Origin: Macrostomum hystrix
Lineage: Eukaryota > Platyhelminthes > Macrostomidae
Direction of reading: 5' to 3'
DNA length: 64,000 bases
Assembly: GCA_950097015.1 (NCBI GenBank)
Contig: CATNEN010000038.1
Span: 1,116,001-1,180,000, forward strand
A model generated the notes under the pieces. The model saw only the letters and a list, made by a program, of their open reading frames with translations, had not been told where the DNA came from and did no database searches. The position numbers and the translations under genes were made by a program. Positions 37,016 through 47,099 of this stretch are shown in pieces (the stretch's first letter is position 1; every line of letters starts with the position of its first letter).

Positions 37016-37171
37016 AGAAGTGGGTATTTAATCGCTCGTATTATGCAAATTAAGTTATTAAAATGTTACGAATTTCTTCGTTTTTTATTAATTCCAGCCA
37101 GTAATTACATTTCACTGAGAGATTCTTAGCATTGCTGACCCTAGCAACAAGAGTAAGCAAAACTCTAGACA

Positions 37172-40100
37172 ATGTCCCTCAGTGTGCATGTTAAATGGCA
37201 GAAGCAGAAGTTCTCGGATGTGCCAGTTGACACAAGCCAGCCGCCGGTGCTGTTCAAGGCCACTTTGTACAGTCTGTCAGGAGTGCCCCCGGATAGGCAG
37301 AAGGTAAGCTGGCTGAGCATGCGGGAAGGCAGGCGGATATTTCTGTGCGAGCCCATCGAAAACACCTTTTTAAACACAGCGAGGTTATTAGAGTCTCTGT
37401 GTACGGGTCCGTGTGTCTCATCTCTCCCGTGTCTCATCTCTCCCCCGTCTTATCTCTCCCCTGTCTTATTTCTCCCCTGTCTTATCTCTCCCCTGTCTCA
37501 TTTCTTCCCTGTCTTATCTCTCCCGTCTTATTTCTCCCCTGGCTTATCTCTCCCCTGGCTTTTCTCTCCCCTGTCTTATCTCTCCCCTGGCTTATCTCTC
37601 CCCTGTCTTATCTCTCCCCCGTCTTATCTCTCCCCTGTCTTATTTCTCCCCTGTCTTATCTCTCCCCTGTCTTATTTCTCCCGTCTTATCTCTCCCCTGT
37701 CTTATTTCTCCCGTCTTATCTCTCCCCTGTCTTATTTCTCCCCTGTCTTATCTCTCCCCTGTCTCATTTCTTCCCTGTCTTATCTCTCCCGTCTTATTTC
37801 TCCCCTGGCTTATCTCTCCCCTGGCTTTTCTCTCCCCTGTCTTATCTCTCCCCTGGCTTATCTCTCCCCTGTCTTATCTCTCCCCCGTCTTATCTCTCCC
37901 CTGTCTTATTTCTCCCCTGTCTCATTTCTTCCCTGTCTTATCTCTCCCGTCTTATCTCTCCCCTGTCTTATTTCTCTCCTGTCTTATCTCTCCCCTGTCT
38001 TATCTCTCCCGTGTATCATCTCTCGTGTCTCATCTTTTTAGCATATTTCCTGTCGCATCTCTCTACTGTTTCATCTCTTCATTGTCTGTCGTATCTTCTC
38101 TGCTTATTCGGCCCACTTGTCTCTCTTGGATTCTATTTTTAGCCTACGAAGCCTGTATGATTGCAGACCCAGTTGTGCGGGCTCCTAAATGTCAGTAGAA
38201 TATATATTCAAAGGTTTGTTATTATAGTGTGTATTCTGATACCGAATGATTGCGGGTCTAATGAATAAAACTATATTTGCTGACGTGTCACATCTCAATG
38301 GGGGTCGTGAGACTCAAGGCAGCACAGCGAAGAATTGACGAATCTCCAGTTCGCTCATCGATCGGTTGGCTATGGCCACGGCTTGAACCACACCCTTGAG
38401 ACGCTTGTCGCTATAACTGCTGGTCAGCCTCCGGCCGATGTACACCACGCAGCAGTTGTCTGGTAGACTACTGCTCGATGTTCCTATCTGGTCAGTGGCC
38501 ACAAAGCCGGTATTGTGGAATAAATTTGAAGTAGCTCCTGCGGCTTGCAGTACGACAGCTACGCTGTTCCATGCCGAGTCTGAGTCAGTCAGCTTATTCG
38601 CAAGCGAAAGTACGAACCTGGTGCCATTGACAATTGGATTAAAAAACAATCTGCGAGCCTCGCTATATTCCCATAGGTGGGGCCCGATGCCGCCATTTCC
38701 ATCAAACGCTGTCGCCTCCATAAAAGGTTGAACAGCTGGCACCCTCTTCAGTTTGATTAGCCAGGTAAAGCCGGGGGAAAAGTCTCGGTTAAAATAGCGA
38801 CTATCGTTCACCAGCGCGTAGGATGTGGCGCCGTCGAATTGGGCTCCTGCGTCGGTCCACTGCAGATTTTCGCCGGCTAGCGAGTAGCTCTTTTGCGGGT
38901 CGCCCTGGCAAACTCGGTTGCTGAACCGGTTGAAACCGCCCGCCAGCCACACGCCAATTAGTGACGGATTGAGCTGGGCGTCGCAGCTAGCCAAGCCTTT
39001 GGCTCGATACGTCACACAGTCGTCGATAGATGACTTGTTGAATAGCGTGCCGCACACCTGCTGGAAGTGGTAGAGCGAGCAGTCGCGTGAACGGCTGTTC
39101 CACTGCAGCACCAGGTCGTCTGGTGTCTTGCCGACTTTCATTAGGCAAGCCTGTGGGCTTATTGAAGTCCACTGGCTCTGCGCTAGGCTCGCATTGAAAC
39201 ACTGCATTGCGTCACCATACTGGCACCAGCGCCTGCCGCAGTTGCTAGCGGATGTCGAGCTTGCTAATAGTAAGCACTCAGTTGCCAGTTTAACGATGAA
39301 GCTTAGCCAACGTAAAGCCATTATTCCATTATTCTTGGATGCAACTTGGAAGTCATCATTAAAACAGCCAGACAAGCTTTTTATCCTCTTCTAGCTGGTT
39401 TATTGGTTAGTAATAGCAGCATTGTCATTCACTAAGAGTTTATTTTTCATATCCAGCGATGGCGATGAAAAGTTAAGCTAAAAAGTTAAGCTACTCATTC
39501 AATAAAATTGTCTTCTTTATTTAAATAGTCATAAAACAGAAAACACATCTGCCAAACGGCTCTAGCATTGTCCGTTCTACGCCCTCCCGCCCTACTGCCC
39601 TGCTCAAGCACGCCTGTTTTGCCCGGACAGTCAGTCAACGACTACGCATCGTCGCGTTGCTAGGAAGCGGAGGGCTGATCAGTTAGCCCCAGAAGTATAA
39701 ACAGGCAAAAAGCAATAGCTAAAAGTTAGCAGCAAACATTAAGTGCAAATGCCATTGAATATGTATACTACTGTGGGGCTTAATAATACTTAAATGATGG
39801 CTGTGGGCCATTCTACTCATTCCGCTGTCTCCAGATACGCAGTCACACTCTCAGTGTGCCTTGGGGTAGGCCTCCATAAACGCAAATTCAATAAACGTAA
39901 GAATGAAAGCCTCCAGGGTTGCACCCCCATGTGGCTTTGAGCTCAGGGACTGCGAGAGGCAAACCCTATAACCGCTCTGCCACTCACCCCTTATTTTGGG
40001 CTCAGAGTTTTAAACCCGGGCCGATATGTATGAAAATGCTTATAACTGACCTATAACCTAAATTGTAAGAAACGACTGTATTCAATCGCCAAGGTGATGG

Positions 40101-43100
40101 TGAAGGGCGCCGTATTGTCAGACGACAGCTGGTCCGGCGTCTCGCTGAAGCCCGGCGCCACCGTCATGCTGATGGGATCGGCCGAGGCGCTGCCTGAGGC
40201 GCCAGCGGCGCCCCCGGTGAAATTTGTCGAAGACATGGACGAAAGCGAATTGGCCAGAGCCATGGACGTGCCGCCAGGCCTAAACAACCTGGGCAACACC
40301 TGCTACATGAACGCCACCGTGCAGTGCCTGCGCAGCGTGCCTGAGCTACGTTCGCTACTGGCGAAGAACCGCCTAAACAGCTTTGGCAACGCCGGCGGCG
40401 GTCCCGATGTTCTAGTGTCGGCCCTGGCCAAATTGTTCGGCGCCCTGGACAACGCCGGCTCTGCTGTGTCGCCTCACGTCTTCCTGCACCTGCTGCAAGC
40501 CGCCTGTCCCCAGTTTGCTACAAAAGCCGAGGGAGGCGTCTATCAACAGCAGGACGCCAACGAGTGCTGGGTGGAGCTGGTCCGCTGCCTGCAGAGCCGC
40601 CTGCCGGTGAGGCTAAAATGGGCTGGTACCAGATTGTGCAGTCTATTAGTTACTAGGGTGGGCGGAAATGGGTGGAACCGGGGGGACAGAAAAAGAGGCC
40701 CATAGAAAGCGGAATTAGGGGAAGGTGATTAAGGGCGGAAATTAGATGATCGTGGGGAGCGGAAATATTAATCGTAGGGAGCAGAAGTATTAGAGGATCC
40801 TAGGGGGGCGGAAGTTAGAGAATCCTTGGGGCGGAAGTTAGATGATCTTTGGGGCGGAAGTTAGAGAATCCTTGGGGGCGGAAGTTAGATGATCTTTGGG
40901 GCGGAAGTTAGAGAATACTTGGGGCGGAAGTTAGAGACTAGTTGGGGCGAAAGTTAGAGAATACTTGGGGCGGAAGTTAGAGACTAGTTGGGGCGAAAGT
41001 TAGAGAATACTTGGGGCGGAAGTTAGAATAGTTGGGGCGGAACTTAGAGAATACTTGGGGGCGGAAGTTAGAGAATCCTTGGGGGCGGAAGTTAGATGAT
41101 CCTTGGGGCGGAAGTTAGAGAATAGTTGGGGCGGAAGTTAGATGATCCTTGGGGCGGAAGTTAGAGAATACTTGGGGCGGAAGTTAGAATAGTTGGGGCG
41201 GAACTTAGAGAATACTTGGGGGCGGAAGTTAGAGAATCCTTGGGGGCGGAAGTTAGATGATCCTTGGGGCGGAAGTTAGAGAATAATTGGGGCGGAAGTT
41301 AGAGAATAGTTGGGGCGGAAGTTAGAGAATACTTGGGGCGGAAGTTAGATGATCCTTGGGGCGGAAGTTAGAGAATAATTGGGGCGGAAGTTAGAGAATC
41401 CTTGGGGCGGAAGTTAGATGATCCTTGGGGGCGGAAGTTAGAGAATCCTTGGGGGCGGAAGTTAGATGATCCTTGGGGCGGAAGTTAGAGAATACTTGGG
41501 GCGGAAGTTAGAGAATCCTTGGGGGCGGAAGTTAGATGATCCTTGGGGCGGAAGTTAGAGAATCTAAGCCGAGCCGAAGTTAAAGCCGAGCACTTTATTA
41601 TTCCACAACTGATCCTCAGGTGAGCGAGAGCGGCGTCAGCGTTGGCGCAGCCGCCGCCTCGAGCGTCTCCTTCACCGACCGCTTCCTGACCGGCGCCATG
41701 ACCTGCCGCCTCACCTGCCAGGAGTGCGGCCCGGAGGCCGAGCCCGAGGTCACCCTGGCTGAGACATTCAGCCAGCTGAGCTGCTTCATTGACAAGGATG
41801 TGAAGTACCTGCACACCGGCCTCACTAACGCTATGAAGAGCACGCTAACTAAGAAATGCGAGCGTCTGGGCAGGGACGCTGGTTACTCTAAGCAGAGCAA
41901 GATCACCCGCCTGCCGGCTTACCTGACTGTGCAGTTTGTTCGCTTCTTCTACAAGGAGAAAGAGCAGGTGAACGCCAAGGTGCTCAAGGATGTGAAATTC
42001 TCCCTCACTTTGGACGTCTACCAACTGTGCTCCGAGGAGCTGCAGGCCAAGCTGACTCCGATGCGGGAGCAGGTGAGTCAGATTTGAACAGCAGATTAAG
42101 GGAAAGAAACAAATAATGAAGAAATAAAGGAAAGGGAAACTGATTCAGGAACAAGACCTTGGATTGAATGAAAATGGAAAATATTAAATGAGAGGCAAAA
42201 TATAAGAGAGAACCGATAACTGGGAAGTGGCCATGATCATGGCCCCCTAATACGCAAACCAGATCCGGCGCATGGACGAGTGGCTGTCTCTCAGGTCTGG
42301 CGCTGCCAAGCGGCGCCCCGGCCCCGCAGCCGCCGCCGATGGATCCTCGGCGGCCCCAGCTGCGGGTCCCGGAGTCAGCAGCTTGAACTCGACCGCCTGG
42401 CAGCCGACTCTGCCGCCCCTGGAGGCCGGAGCGCCCGCGCCGCCTGCCTACTTTTTTGAAGACGATCCCGGATCCAATGCCAGCGGCCAGTACATGCTGC
42501 AGGCTGTGCTCACGCATCAGGTTGGTTGGCTGTTGATCTTAATCCCAAAGGTTTTATACTCTACCTTAATCCTAAGATAACTTCCTAATCCCAAAACCAA
42601 ACTCACTAATCCTGCTTCTAAAATCCATACTCCCTAAAAATGGATTCCTAAAAAATCCCTACTCTCTAAAATCAAAACTTAAACTAAAGTCGCTAATCCT
42701 AAAGCTTAAATCACTAATCGCAAGTGTAAAATGCTAATCCCGAAGCTACGACTTCTAATCCCGAAGTTAAAATCTCTAATGCCGAAGTTAAAACCTCTAA
42801 TCTGGAAACTAAGACCTCTAATCCGGAAACTAAGACCTCTAATCCCGAAGCTACGACCGCTCAAAACCCGCTAATTTCGAAGTCTAAACTCTTCTCAATT
42901 CTCGATTCCCAAAATCTCATTGCAACTCGCGCAGGGCCGCTCCAGCTCGTCCGGTCACTACGTGGCCTGGGTGCGCAAGGCCGACCAGCCGGCCAACGCC
43001 AACGCGGAGGAGGACGTCTGGTTCAAATTCGACGACGACTACGTGACCGCCGTGACCGGGGCGGACATTCTGCGCCTGTCTGGCGGCGGCGACTGGCACT

Positions 43101-43219
43101 GCGCCTACCTGCTGCTGTATGGACCGCGCCGCCTGGACAGGGACTACTCCGGCCTGCCGCCTCCCATCGACGCTAGCCAGCCGCAGCAGCAGCAGCAGCA
43201 GCCAATGAATACGGACTGA
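37172..43219 (+). CDS. USP14: Ubiquitin carboxyl-terminal hydrolase 14 (5 exons)
   Basis: Proteasome-associated deubiquitinase that trims ubiquitin chains from substrates at the 19S particle. Exons 37172-37303, 40094-40606, 41620-42072, 42263-42520 and 42935-43219 are all phase 0 and encode 546 residues. The N-terminal ubiquitin-like domain (about 3-75) is split by intron 1 exactly where VPPDRQK meets VMVKGAVL. The USP catalytic domain begins near residue 105: NNLGNTCYMNATVQC holds the nucleophile at Cys114, the same number as in human USP14. QQDANECW, RLPAYLTVQFVRFFYKEKE and NAKVLKDVKF are family blocks. GRSSSSGHYVAW carries the general-base His (about 460), followed by KFDDDYV and ILRLSGGGDWHCAYLLLYGP. 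The protein is about 50 residues longer than human USP14, mainly in a Pro/Ala-rich insert in exon 4 and a polyglutamine C-terminus. ATTAAA near 43231 may be its poly(A) signal. An unrelated gene is nested antisense in intron 1. Confidence 0.96.
37410..38040. repeat. 16-bp pyrimidine minisatellite in USP14 intron 1
   Basis: About 38 copies of CTCTCCCCTGTCTTAT with CCCGTCTTAT, GGCTTAT and GTCTCAT variants. At the left edge the units read GTGTCTCATCTCTCCC, close to the reverse complement of the internal repeats of the hAT MITE at 52395. Multi-hundred-codon frames across it are artefacts. Confidence 0.92.
38314..39321 (-). CDS. Secreted LamG/ConA-like lectin-fold protein nested in USP14 intron 1
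   Basis: Single-exon gene of 335 residues on the strand opposite USP14. The first ATG of the frame is at 39321 and gives a signal-peptide-like start (MALRWLSFIVKLATECLLLA). Residues about 25-125 are cysteine-rich (CGRRWCQYGDAMQC, SRDCSLYHFQQVCG) and may form a small PAN/Apple-like or other disulfide module; this is uncertain. Residues about 155-335 look like a laminin-G/concanavalin-A jelly roll: QFDGATSYALV, FSPGFTWLIKLKR, then AWNSVAVVLQ, CCVVYIGRR, LKGVVQAVAIANRSMSELEI. This is typical of the LamG_3 type used in secreted carbohydrate- or matrix-binding proteins. Five or so N-glycosylation sequons fit secretion. A TATA-like box lies 55-64 bp upstream. The ligand is unknown. Confidence 0.75.
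   Translation of the reverse strand: MALRWLSFIVKLATECLLLASSTSASNCGRRWCQYGDAMQCFNASLAQSQWTSISPQACLMKVGKTPDDLVLQWNSRSRDCSLYHFQQVCGTLFNKSSIDDCVTYRAKGLASCDAQLNPSLIGVWLAGGFNRFSNRVCQGDPQKSYSLAGENLQWTDAGAQFDGATSYALVNDSRYFNRDFSPGFTWLIKLKRVPAVQPFMEATAFDGNGGIGPHLWEYSEARRLFFNPIVNGTRFVLSLANKLTDSDSAWNSVAVVLQAAGATSNLFHNTGFVATDQIGTSSSSLPDNCCVVYIGRRLTSSYSDKRLKGVVQAVAIANRSMSELEIRQFFAVLP
39376..39385 (-). promoter_or_regulatory. TATA-like box of the nested LamG gene
   Basis: On the minus strand GATAAAAAGC lies 55-64 bp before the ATG at 39321, which would give a leader of about 30 nt. Its own promoter would let the nested gene be expressed independently of USP14. Confidence 0.35.
39779..39992 (-). mobile_element. 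tRNA-derived SINE, copy D (diverged, internally deleted)
   Basis: Read on the minus strand it begins GAGTGGCAGAGCGGTT (A box intact), then TTGCCTCTCGCAGTCCCTGAG, CAAGGCACACTGAGAGTGT, and ends near CAGCCATCATTTAAG with a TATTATTA tail. It lacks about 130 bp present in copy A. It lies about 100 bp before USP14 exon 2. Confidence 0.7.
40660..41565. repeat. 24-bp minisatellite in USP14 intron 2
   Basis: About 36 copies of GGGGCGGAAGTTAGAGAATA plus CTTG, alternating with TTAGATGATCCTTG and AATAGTTG variants. Degenerate precursors (GGGTGGGCGGAAATGGG) begin 60 bp after the donor. A block of about 170 bp (AATAGTTGGGGCGGAACTTA and neighbours) recurs near 41030 and 41190. Confidence 0.93.
42590..42870. 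repeat. Degenerate ~21-bp repeats in USP14 intron 4
   Basis: About twelve imperfect copies around AAAACCTCTAATCCCGAAGCT. It is most regular at 42720-42860 and fades toward both splice sites. Confidence 0.75.
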
Positions 43220-43974
43220 CATTGTTTGATTAAAATTTAGTTTTTTATCTCCTAATTTGAAGGGTTCATGGTCTTCTTCTGCTTCTTTCAGAAGAATATT
43301 TTGGGTAGCAACACAGACAAGTCGCCCGCCTTTGTTTTGGGTTAGTTCCGTCTTAAACTGCCAGCTACCATTCTAAATGCAATCTGAACAATTGTTATTC
43401 AGCGCTGCCATTTTTCACAATGGCCCAAATACCTATCCGCTTTTCCGGTTGCAAATTATCTTTCATTTCTACTGACAAGTAGTCTATTCAGTTTTCTGTT
43501 TTATCAAAAATGCTGCAGCCTTAGTTCTAAAAAACTCCACTTTATTTGGGATTAAGATCCTCAATAAATCCATCCTGAATCCGATTCCCGCACTGCTGTG
43601 CTCGCACTCCTAAGGCATTTGCAGTTGCTTTCTGCGGAAGAGACTCAAAAGCAGCCTTCAAGCAGTGCACTTTAGTCTGATGGCATATTAAATAATTGTC
43701 TATTTTTAGTTTCAACTTATCGGTTCTCTAAATTTCTTGCAACGTCCAGTGAAGCCTAGAAATATTAATTTAATTGTTTTAAGTCCATTGTCTCTCCTGT
43801 TTGGCCTTCCGACAGCAATGAAATGTTGCTGTCTTGTTTTTTATTATTTTTATGATTTTATTCCTAGCAGCTTTTGTTGCTCATATCCTTTAGTTGACAC
43901 CCCCTCAACTCCCAGATCCTCAAAATTTGCTTCCCTTAACACACACACATCAGATCCTCAATAGTTGCATCTCT
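43220..43974. other. 3' flank of USP14 / upstream of ATP5ME
   Basis: No coding sequence supported. It includes the USP14 3' UTR and possibly the untranslated first exon of the ATP synthase e gene, which I could not define. Confidence 0.4.
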
Positions 43975-45110
43975 GAACTTCCAGATCAGATCCTCATTTT
44001 TTGCGTCCCTGATCTCCCAGATCCTCCTTGTTAGCGTCACTAATCTCCCAGATCCTCATTATTGACGTCCCTGATCTCCCAGATCCTCATTATTTGCCTC
44101 ACTGAAAACCCAGATCCTCATTGTTAGCGTCCCTAATCTCCCAGATCCTCATTATTGACGTCCCTTATCTCCCAGATCCTCATTATTTGCCTCACTGAAA
44201 ACCCAGATCCTCATTGTTAGCGTCCCTAATCTCCCAGATCCTCATTATTGACGTCCCTTATCTCCCAGATCCTCATTATTTGCCTCACTGAAAACCCAGA
44301 TCCTCATTGTTAGCGTCCCTAATCTCCCAGATCCTCATTATTGACGTCCCTAATCTCCCAGATCCTCATTATTGACGTCCCTGATCTCCCAGATCCTCAT
44401 TATTTGCCTCACTGAAAACCCAGATCCTCATTGTTAGCGTCCCTAATCTCCCAGATCCTCATTGTTGACGTCCCTGATCTCCCAGATCCTCATTATTTGC
44501 CTCACTGAAAACCCAGATCCTCATTATTTGCCTCACTGAAAACCCAGATCCTCATTATTGACGTCCCTAATCTACCAGATCCTCATTATTTGCCTCACTG
44601 AAAACCCAGATCCTCATTGTTAGCGTCCCTAATCTCCCAGATCCTCATTGTTGACGTCCCTGATCTCCCAGATCCTCATTATTGACGTCCCTGATCTCCC
44701 AGATCCTCATTATTTGCCTCACTGAAAACCCAGATCCTCATTATTGACGTCCCTAATCTACCAGATCCTCATTGTTAGCGTCCCTAATCTCCCAGATCCT
44801 CATTATTGACGTCCCTGATCTCCCAGATCCTCATTATTTGCCTCACTGAAAACCCAGATCCTCATTATTTGCCTCACTGAAAACCCAGATCCTCATTATT
44901 GACGTCCCTGATCTCCCAGATCCTCATTATTTGCCTCACTGAAAACCCAGATCCTCATTATTGACGTCCCTAATCTACCAGATCCTCATTATTGGTGTCC
45001 CTGAACTCTTAGGTCCTCAATATTGACATCCCTGAAGTCTTAGGTCACATCCTCAAACTTGACATCCCTGAAGTCTTAGATCAGATACTCAAACTTGACA
45101 TCCCTGAACT
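43975..45110. repeat. 31-bp minisatellite with three unit types, upstream of ATP5ME
   Basis: About 35 copies beginning CAGATCCTCATT. Three 31-bp types share that head: one continues ATTGACGTCCCTGATCTCC, one ATTTGCCTCACTGAAAACC, one GTTAGCGTCCCTAATCTCC. They recur in mixed higher-order order. The array ends about 35 bp before an acceptor-like TATTCAATTTTCAG, so it probably fills a 5'-UTR intron of the downstream gene. Confidence 0.93.
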
Positions 45111-45170
45111 CCCAGAACATCATGCAAAATGTATTCAATTTTCAGCTGGTGTCCAATTCCACTGTCGGCC

Positions 45171-45476
45171 ATGTCGCAGAATGTCGAGCCATACGTTGAC
45201 TTCACCAAGAAGCCGCAGCCCTACTACGATGTGAAGCTGCCACAGCCCAAGGCTGTCTCGCCTTTGATCCGCGCCGCCCGCTGGGGCTTCCTACTGGCTG
45301 GCGTTATCTACGGCTACAGCCGCTTTAACTACCTGGTGCGCAAGGAGGAGCGCGAGTGGCCGCACACCCGGGCCATCCTGGAGCGCCGCAAGCACGAGTA
45401 CGAGGCCAGCAAGAAGATCAAGGCCGAAGTTGAAATGCTGGAATTGGCCAAGGATGCCGGTGTTAAGCCCAAGTGA
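45171..45476 (+). CDS. ATP5ME: Mitochondrial ATP synthase subunit e
   Basis: Small membrane subunit of mitochondrial F1Fo-ATP synthase (inner membrane), needed for dimerisation of the enzyme. 101 residues in one coding exon. After a 28-residue N-terminal extension, SPLIRAARWGFLLAGVIYGY and then SRFNYLVRKEE match the family's single membrane helix, including the GVIYG (GxxxG) dimer motif. The charged helical C-terminus follows. The ATG at 45171 is chosen over one at 45129 because TTTTCAG just before CTGGTG (45146) looks like a splice acceptor, either of a 5'-UTR intron or a trans-splice site. ATTAAA lies near 45570. Confidence 0.85.
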   Translation: MSQNVEPYVDFTKKPQPYYDVKLPQPKAVSPLIRAARWGFLLAGVIYGYSRFNYLVRKEEREWPHTRAILERRKHEYEASKKIKAEVEMLELAKDAGVKPK

Positions 45477-46029
45477 TTTGTTTGGCCACTTTAGGATACT
45501 GTGACCTTTGTTTGTGACCGAAATTTACTAAATTGTAATAATAGTTATTGTCTTAAATAGCTGTAGTTATTAAATTTTACACTTGTTGGGTGGACGAAAA
45601 TGAGTGCTGTAATTATTTTATCCTACTTTTATTACTACTGTCCTTCTCATTGTCAGAAGTATAACAATAGTAAATTAATTGCAAATTATAACAAAGCGCT
45701 CGATTTCAGTTTGCTCGGATTCTAAGAAAGTTTTCCAATCGTTTTCAAATCGCGCACCCAAGAAGACTTACTCATAGGTATTTAGTGAGCAGGAACAGGA
45801 CTTGTAGCTAGTTCCACCTTCTATACATTTTTGCAGTGCGCGTTCTAAATATCTATCATTCATTTTAGTTTATGAAAATCAACTTGTAGCTGCCATTGCT
45901 AAATAGAAAATTAACTAGAAAACCGATTACAATGCCTTCAACGGAGATGTCCATCTGTCTGCTTGTCCTTGCACATCTCTTAGTCTTTTTTCTTTGAAAA
46001 AATCTGCTTTTTAGTTTAGCACTTTTAAT
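45477..46029. other. 3' flank of ATP5ME
   Basis: AT-rich, no coding sequence recognised. Confidence 0.4.
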
Positions 46030-46160
46030 TAGTCTAATTAGATATTGGTGCCTAATGACCACTATATATTTAAGTCTAATGGCGGCAAGATATTGGTGTC
46101 TAATGACCACTAGGTTTAAAGGTCTAATGACCAATAGATATTGTGGTCTAATGATCATCT
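46030..46160. repeat. Degenerate ~25-bp repeats before exon 46193
   Basis: About five copies around GGTCTAATGACCACTAGATA. Since most introns here hold such arrays, this one suggests that an upstream exon of the 46193 gene exists. Confidence 0.65.
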
Positions 46161-46192
46161 TATTAAAAATCCCAGCTACCTGACTCCCTCAG

Positions 46193-47075
46193 TCTGATGG
46201 TAAGCAGCCGCAGCCGCCCAGTCGCCATTGGGGCACCCAAACCGACGGTCGGTCAGCTGACCAGCTGCTGGGCGACTCTGAACTGGCCGGGCTGCGGCTG
46301 CGCCTGTCGGTGGCCACTGACCAGCTGATCCGGCTGCGCTCCGCGTACTGCGCCTTCCCTGGCCGCGAGGACGCCAAGGACCAATGGTCCCGCTACGCCT
46401 TTCTCGGCCACTTCCCGCAGGACAACGAAGACGCATCTTCTTCGTCATCGACTGGCTGCCAGTCGGCCGATTCCGACGACGCCAGCTCGGCCGACGCTGA
46501 CGGCGAGCTGTTCCGGCCGAGGCGGCTGCGCAGATCGTCGCGATCATCTAGATCCAGGACGGCTTCGACTAGTGCCTCGCTGCCTGCTTGGACTGCCGCT
46601 TCCAGTAGCAGATCGACTGCCAGGCGGCGCAAATGTCGGTCAGTGAAGAACAGGAGAGCTTTCCTATCTGGAATATCCTAATCCGATTATAGAATGTCCC
46701 AATAACATATTAACCCTGATATCTGGGATATAATGCGATAGGGATATTCTATCCCATAATAGAATATCCCAATCCCATCACAAAACATCCCAATCCAATG
46801 ATAAAATGTCCCAATCCAGTCAAAGTATATCCCATCTTCCTGCTTTCAGCTGGTCATTCTCGCTGCTGCTGCTGCTTTTATCTCCGGTGCTGTCCCGGCT
46901 GTCAACTTGGCTGCTTCGGCCGGTCTGCGTTGCCTGGCGACGCCGAAGGAGATTAATAGCGCCCTGTCGCAGCGGCCGCCAGTGCTGCCTGCTGTTGCTA
47001 GCCGCCTACGCAATCTGCCTGCACCTGGCTCTAGCCTATTGTCTGCTGGCCTCCGTGTCCGAATCGGCCCAGTAA
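46193..47075 (+). CDS. 3' part of an unrecognised membrane protein (2 exons seen)
   Basis: Two exons, 46193-46638 and 46850-47075, join in phase 2 and encode about 223 residues ending at TAA. The first exon needs an upstream partner: its frame is closed by a TGA at 46181, it has no ATG, and CTACCTGACTCCCTCAG before it is a fair acceptor. The protein part starts with a Trp/Gln-containing stretch (HWGTQTDG), a helical LRLRLSVATDQLIRLRSAYC region, an Asp/Ser-rich acidic segment and an Arg/Ser-rich basic segment. It ends with two hydrophobic helices (SFSLLLLLLSPVLSR and CCLLLLAAYAICLHLALAY) separated by WRRRRR. It could be a C-terminal ER or organelle anchor. The family is not recognised and I could not find the first exon. 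Confidence 0.45.
46670..46835. repeat. Degenerate ~23-bp repeats in a 211-bp intron
   Basis: About six copies around AATATCCCAATCCAATGATA. It nearly fills the intron 46639-46849. Confidence 0.65.
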
Positions 47076-47099
47076 CACCGCTTACTTGCCTAAGGGGCT

